A stretch of 64,000 nucleotides of DNA. Origin: Bin76 sp963665765 (GTDB lineage: Bacteria > Actinomycetota > Acidimicrobiia > Spongiisociales > ZC4RG35). The notes beneath the pieces are model-generated. The model was not told where the DNA came from. It saw only the letters and a program-made list of their open reading frames with translations, and did not search any database. Location: positions 310,001 to 374,000 of the forward strand of contig OY762464.1 of assembly GCA_963665765.1 (NCBI GenBank). The letters run 5' to 3'. The translations under genes and the position numbers were made by a program. Below are positions 60,993 to 64,000 of this stretch, in pieces. How positions within the stretch are numbered: the first letter of the stretch is position 1; each line of letters starts with the position of its first letter.

Positions 60993-61021
60993 AGTATAAA
61001 CACTTCCGCGCGGGCCGACAA
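60993..61021 (-). promoter_or_regulatory. str operon promoter
   Basis: TTGTCG (61016-61021) and TATACT (60993-60998) are spaced by 17 bases, giving a transcription start near 60986, about 150 bases before rpsL. It is the best sigma-70-like promoter in the gap between the glycosyltransferase stop and rpsL. Confidence 0.8.
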
Positions 61022-61075
61022 AACCCGAATAGCGAAAAATCATCCCGTTTTCCCCACAGGTATCCGTCCTGTCTT

Positions 61076-62173
61076 TCATCCCCGCCTCGCCTTTCCATGG
61101 TGAGGAGTGTGAAACCACCCCCGGCGTCCGGGAACCAGCCGCACCCACAGCCACACGAACCCCCAAACCAGGGTCAGCGGATACCACCGCAAGTGGGGGC
61201 GAACCTCTTTCACCCCCCACAACACCCGAAGCGGGCGACCCCCCAACCACAGGGCGATCCCCGCCCATACCGGCCATGAAAACGGAAAACCCCACCTCCA
61301 GACCGCCGAGCAGACGCCGAGCGCCAGCGTGACCAACCACCGGAAGGATCGTCCGGGTATCACCAGACGCAGGGCCATCACCACCACGGGCGCCGAACGC
61401 CGGGCCAAAGCCGCTCTCCACAGGCCCGGACCCCGGCGCCGGCGCACTGCGGTGCGACCGGAGGCCCACCTCCTCCTCTGCCCCACGGCGCTCCGCAGGT
61501 CGGTCGGCTTTTCGTCCCACACCTTCGCCTCGGGCAGATATTGGACTCGATGACCCGCCAACAGCAGCCGGACCGTCAAATCCAGATCCTCGGTGAACGA
61601 CCCGCTCCATCCTCCGGCCTCCGCCAGAGCCACCGCGGTAACGCACAGCCCGGTTCCACCCAATTCGATCGGCCGACCCCGGCTCGCCCTCCTCCGGTAG
61701 ATCATCTCCCGGGCCATCCAGTCGCCCAAACCGGCCGCGGCCGCGATGGGTGAAGCGTCCAGGTTGGAGGGCAGCACCGACGCCTGTACCACTTGGGCGC
61801 CGCTTTCCAGGGCTTCCGACAGGCGGGATAAAAAGTTGACGCCCACCCGGTTGTCGGCGTCCAGCACCACCAGCGCCTCGTCGGCACGCAGCGGATGGTC
61901 CGACAGGTACCACTTCAGGAGCTCACCCTTGCCGTCGGGGCCCAGACTCCGCTCCGCCACCGAAGCGCCCGCCCTCTCCGCCAACTCGGCAGTTCGATCC
62001 TCGCAACGGTCGGCCAGCACCCATATCCGGTAGGAGGGGGACGGATATTCCTGACGCCGGAGATCGGACACCAACTCACCTATCACCCCTTCCTCATTGT
62101 GAGCGGGGATCACCACCCTCAGCAGCCTCTCCGGCCCGGGCCTCTCCCCGGTGAGATCCGCCGCGTCAGACAC
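61076..62173 (-). CDS. family 2 glycosyltransferase with membrane tail
   Basis: A 365-residue processive-type glycosyltransferase. The GT-A domain (about 18-230) has VVIPAHNEEGVIGELV, the metal-binding VVLDADNRVG, GGTGLCV, the acid TEDLDL and QRRRWASG, the pattern of cellulose-synthase-like GT2 enzymes. Three or four hydrophobic segments follow (about 255-350). Start is GTG at 62173, overlapping the nadC stop by 8 bases. The sugar and acceptor are unknown; an envelope polysaccharide or glycolipid is likely. Confidence 0.88.
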   Translation of the reverse strand: MSDAADLTGERPGPERLLRVVIPAHNEEGVIGELVSDLRRQEYPSPSYRIWVLADRCEDRTAELAERAGASVAERSLGPDGKGELLKWYLSDHPLRADEALVVLDADNRVGVNFLSRLSEALESGAQVVQASVLPSNLDASPIAAAAGLGDWMAREMIYRRRASRGRPIELGGTGLCVTAVALAEAGGWSGSFTEDLDLTVRLLLAGHRVQYLPEAKVWDEKPTDLRSAVGQRRRWASGRTAVRRRRGPGLWRAALARRSAPVVVMALRLVIPGRSFRWLVTLALGVCSAVWRWGFPFSWPVWAGIALWLGGRPLRVLWGVKEVRPHLRWYPLTLVWGFVWLWVRLVPGRRGWFHTPHHGKARRG

Positions 62174-63008
62174 CGGACAACCGCAGACTCACATCCACCA
62201 CCGGCGCCGAATGGGTAATCCATCCCGTGGAGATGATGTCCACTCCCGTCTCCGCCACCTGCCGCACATTGGCCGGGCAAACCCCTCCGCTGGCCTCCAA
62301 TCTCACGCGACCTCCGACACTGCTCACCGCCTTTTTCATCTGTTCGGGGGTCATATTGTCCAAAAGAACCACATCAGGGCGGGCTCCGACCACCTCCTGC
62401 AGATCGTCGAGGTCCGCCACCTCCACCACCACCGCCACCTTCCCCCCGGTATGCCGCCGGGCCGCCCGCACCGCCCCCGCCGCGCTCTCCACCAAACAGA
62501 GATGGTTGTCTTTGATCAGCACCGCATCCCACAGACCCATGCGATGATTCACCCCTCCCCCGATCCGCACTGCCTCCTTTTCCCAAACCCGCAAACCGGG
62601 GGTGGTCTTGCGCGTATCGCTGATCCGCGCCCCCGTGGCGGCCACGGCGCGCACCATATCCCGGGTGGCAGTGGCGATCCCCGACAGATGCCCCAGCAGG
62701 TTGAGGGCCACCCTTTCGGCCGCCAGGAGACTGCGGGCCGGACCACTCACCACCGCCGCCTTCGCTCCGGGGGACAGGTCGGCCCCGTCCCGGGTTTTCG
62801 GCGCAAAGCCCACGCGGGGGTCCAAGAACCGGAAAGCCGCCTCCGCCACTCCCAGACCGGCCACCCTTCCCTCGGATTTGAACACCAAAGACCCGACCGC
62901 CTCCCTACTCTCATCGATCAGGGAAGCGGTGGTCAGGTCGCCCCCCGGTCCCAAATCTTCGGAAAAGGCCTGCTCCAGAAGGTTATGGAGGTCTCGGGGA
63001 CCAGTCAG
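62166..63008 (-). CDS. nadC: nicotinate-nucleotide pyrophosphorylase (quinolinate phosphoribosyltransferase)
   Basis: Turns quinolinate and PRPP into nicotinate mononucleotide. EDLGPGGDLTTA, ISDTRKTTPGLRVWEKEAVRIGGGVNHRMGLWDAVLIKDNH (residues about 130-172) and EVADLDDLQE are canonical. No ATG, GTG or TTG lies in frame near the nadA end. A CTG at 63008 would form a CTGA overlap with nadA, matching the 4-base overlaps used throughout, and gives the usual 280 residues. The only ordinary start upstream is GTG at 63146, which would overlap nadA by 142 bases. Confidence 0.93.
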   Translation of the reverse strand: MTGPRDLHNLLEQAFSEDLGPGGDLTTASLIDESREAVGSLVFKSEGRVAGLGVAEAAFRFLDPRVGFAPKTRDGADLSPGAKAAVVSGPARSLLAAERVALNLLGHLSGIATATRDMVRAVAATGARISDTRKTTPGLRVWEKEAVRIGGGVNHRMGLWDAVLIKDNHLCLVESAAGAVRAARRHTGGKVAVVVEVADLDDLQEVVGARPDVVLLDNMTPEQMKKAVSSVGGRVRLEASGGVCPANVRQVAETGVDIISTGWITHSAPVVDVSLRLSGV

Positions 63009-63976
63009 TTGCGTCCCACCCGGAGCATCCGCTCCACTGCTGATCGAGCCCGGGTGGCCACTTGGGGCGCCAGCACCACCTCGTGGGTCATGGTCGCCAG
63101 CGAATTCCTTATGTTCTCGAGCGTGATCTTTTTCATGTGGGGACACAGGTTGCAGGGACGCACGATCTCCACATCATCCAGTTCGTAAGCGACGTTGTCG
63201 GCCATCGAACACTCGGTGAGCATCACCACCTGGGGGGGACGCAACCGGCGCACCCAGTTGACTATCCCGTGGGTGGACCCCACATAATCAGCCTGGTCCA
63301 AGACATCGGGGGAGCACTCGGGATGGGCGATCACCGGAATCTCCGGCAGCATATCCCGAAGCTCCTCCAATTCATCGGCGCCGAACCGCTCGTGGACGAT
63401 GCATCTTCCTTCCCACAGGATGATCTCCACATCGGTGTGGTCGGCCACATAGCGGCCCAGGAACCCGTCGGGAAGGAAGATCACCCGATCCGAACCGAGT
63501 GATTCCACCACTGCTACCGCGTTCCCCGAAGTGCAGCAGATATCGGACTCGGCTTTTACCTCGGCGGAGGTGTTGACATAGCTGACCACCGGCGTCCCCG
63601 GATGGCTTCGTTTGAGACGCCGGACATCCTCGGCGGTAATCCCCTCCGCCAGGGAACACCCCGCCCGCAGATCCGGGATCAGCACCGTGGCGTCGGGGTT
63701 GATGATTTTGGAGGTCTCGGCCATGAAGTGAACTCCCGCCATCAGAATCACCTCGGCGTCGCTTCGGGCCGCCATTTGAGCGAGGGCCAGGGAGTCCCCC
63801 ACCAGATCCGCCACTCCATAGTAGATGTCGGGCGTCATGTAATTGTGAGCGGTGATCACCGCCCGGCGTTCTCTTTTCAACTGCTCGATCTCTTGGATCA
63901 ATGGCGCCAGGGCAGCCCGTTCCTCGGGAGGAAACACCTGCGGTCGGCGAGAGATTTCGAGGGTGATGGCGGTCAT
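63005..63976 (-). CDS. nadA: quinolinate synthase
   Basis: Condenses iminoaspartate and dihydroxyacetone phosphate to quinolinate with a 4Fe-4S cluster; 323 residues. AHNYMTPDIYYGVADLVGDSLALA opens it. Cluster cysteines are in AGCSLAEGI (about residue 106), DICCTSGNAV and RPCNLCPHMKK. ATG at 63976 gives a complete protein. nadB, the usual partner, would lie past the window edge. Confidence 0.97.
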   Translation of the reverse strand: MTAITLEISRRPQVFPPEERAALAPLIQEIEQLKRERRAVITAHNYMTPDIYYGVADLVGDSLALAQMAARSDAEVILMAGVHFMAETSKIINPDATVLIPDLRAGCSLAEGITAEDVRRLKRSHPGTPVVSYVNTSAEVKAESDICCTSGNAVAVVESLGSDRVIFLPDGFLGRYVADHTDVEIILWEGRCIVHERFGADELEELRDMLPEIPVIAHPECSPDVLDQADYVGSTHGIVNWVRRLRPPQVVMLTECSMADNVAYELDDVEIVRPCNLCPHMKKITLENIRNSLATMTHEVVLAPQVATRARSAVERMLRVGRN

Positions 63977-64000
63977 GATCTGCTCTGTTCGAGTGCTGCC

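Noticed and set aside
1..64000. CRISPR arrays, prophage, insertion sequences or a biosynthetic gene cluster
   Set aside because: No regularly spaced repeats, phage structural genes, transposases or terminal repeats were seen, and no PKS/NRPS domains; the only long repeat is the tuf pair.

Overview
The window reads as a GC-rich actinobacterial chromosome segment. An Acidimicrobiia-like lineage is likely but not proven. The pointers are the gene order rplM-rpsI-glmM-glmS ... acpS-nnrD-alr-tsaEB-rimI-tsaD-groES-groEL, the tRNA-Tyr/Thr/Met-rpmG-MaoC block, zinc-type S14, C+ L33 and L36, a short 180-residue adenylate kinase, and a lipoprotein with a TTT-rich linker. Almost everything is on the minus strand. 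Only apt, a Fur-family regulator, a class V aminotransferase and a D-threonine-aldolase-like gene are on plus.

Reading the minus strand from right to left: nadA-nadC and a family 2 glycosyltransferase (63976-61076); the str operon with a clear promoter (rpsL-rpsG-fusA-tuf, 61021-56666); the S10, spc and alpha operons without a break from rpsJ to rplQ (56576-41661), including secY, adk, map, infA, rpmJ and rpoA; then a Yip1-like membrane protein, truA, a HAD hydrolase, rplM-rpsI, glmM and glmS. After an accessory block comes a tightly packed housekeeping operon (acpS, nnrDE, alr, a GuaB-like gene, uracil-DNA glycosylase, tsaE, tsaB, rimI, tsaD), then groES-groEL under a CIRCE operator, a MidA-like methyltransferase, htpX, three tRNAs, a second tuf, rpmG, a fused HadA/HadB-like dehydratase and an ECF sigma/anti-sigma pair.

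The accessory block (15264-35206) separates glmS from acpS. It holds an ABC-2 exporter, a truncated haemoglobin, a GcvT/DmdA-like folate-dependent protein, apt, a type II restriction-modification pair, a Fur-family regulator, a peptide-type ABC importer co-translated with a threonine-synthase-like PLP enzyme, a His-rich cation diffusion facilitator, and a class V aminotransferase, D-threonine-aldolase-like protein and FAD amino-acid oxidase. The theme looks like uptake and breakdown of amino acids or peptides, including D- or methylated forms (inference).

Three observations stand out. (1) The two tuf genes are identical over 1,214 bp, and 390 consecutive codons end only in G or T, unlike every neighbour. 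(2) The solute-binding lipoprotein of the peptide importer appears to be a circular permutation of the family 5 fold. (3) nadC has no usual start codon near the end of nadA, and its best start is a CTG inside a CTGA overlap. Other oddities are a permease-ATPase fusion in the same importer, a CBS-less GuaB homologue without the catalytic flap arginine, and a single-chain HadA-HadB-like dehydratase. I saw no CRISPR array, rRNA, prophage or intact insertion sequence.
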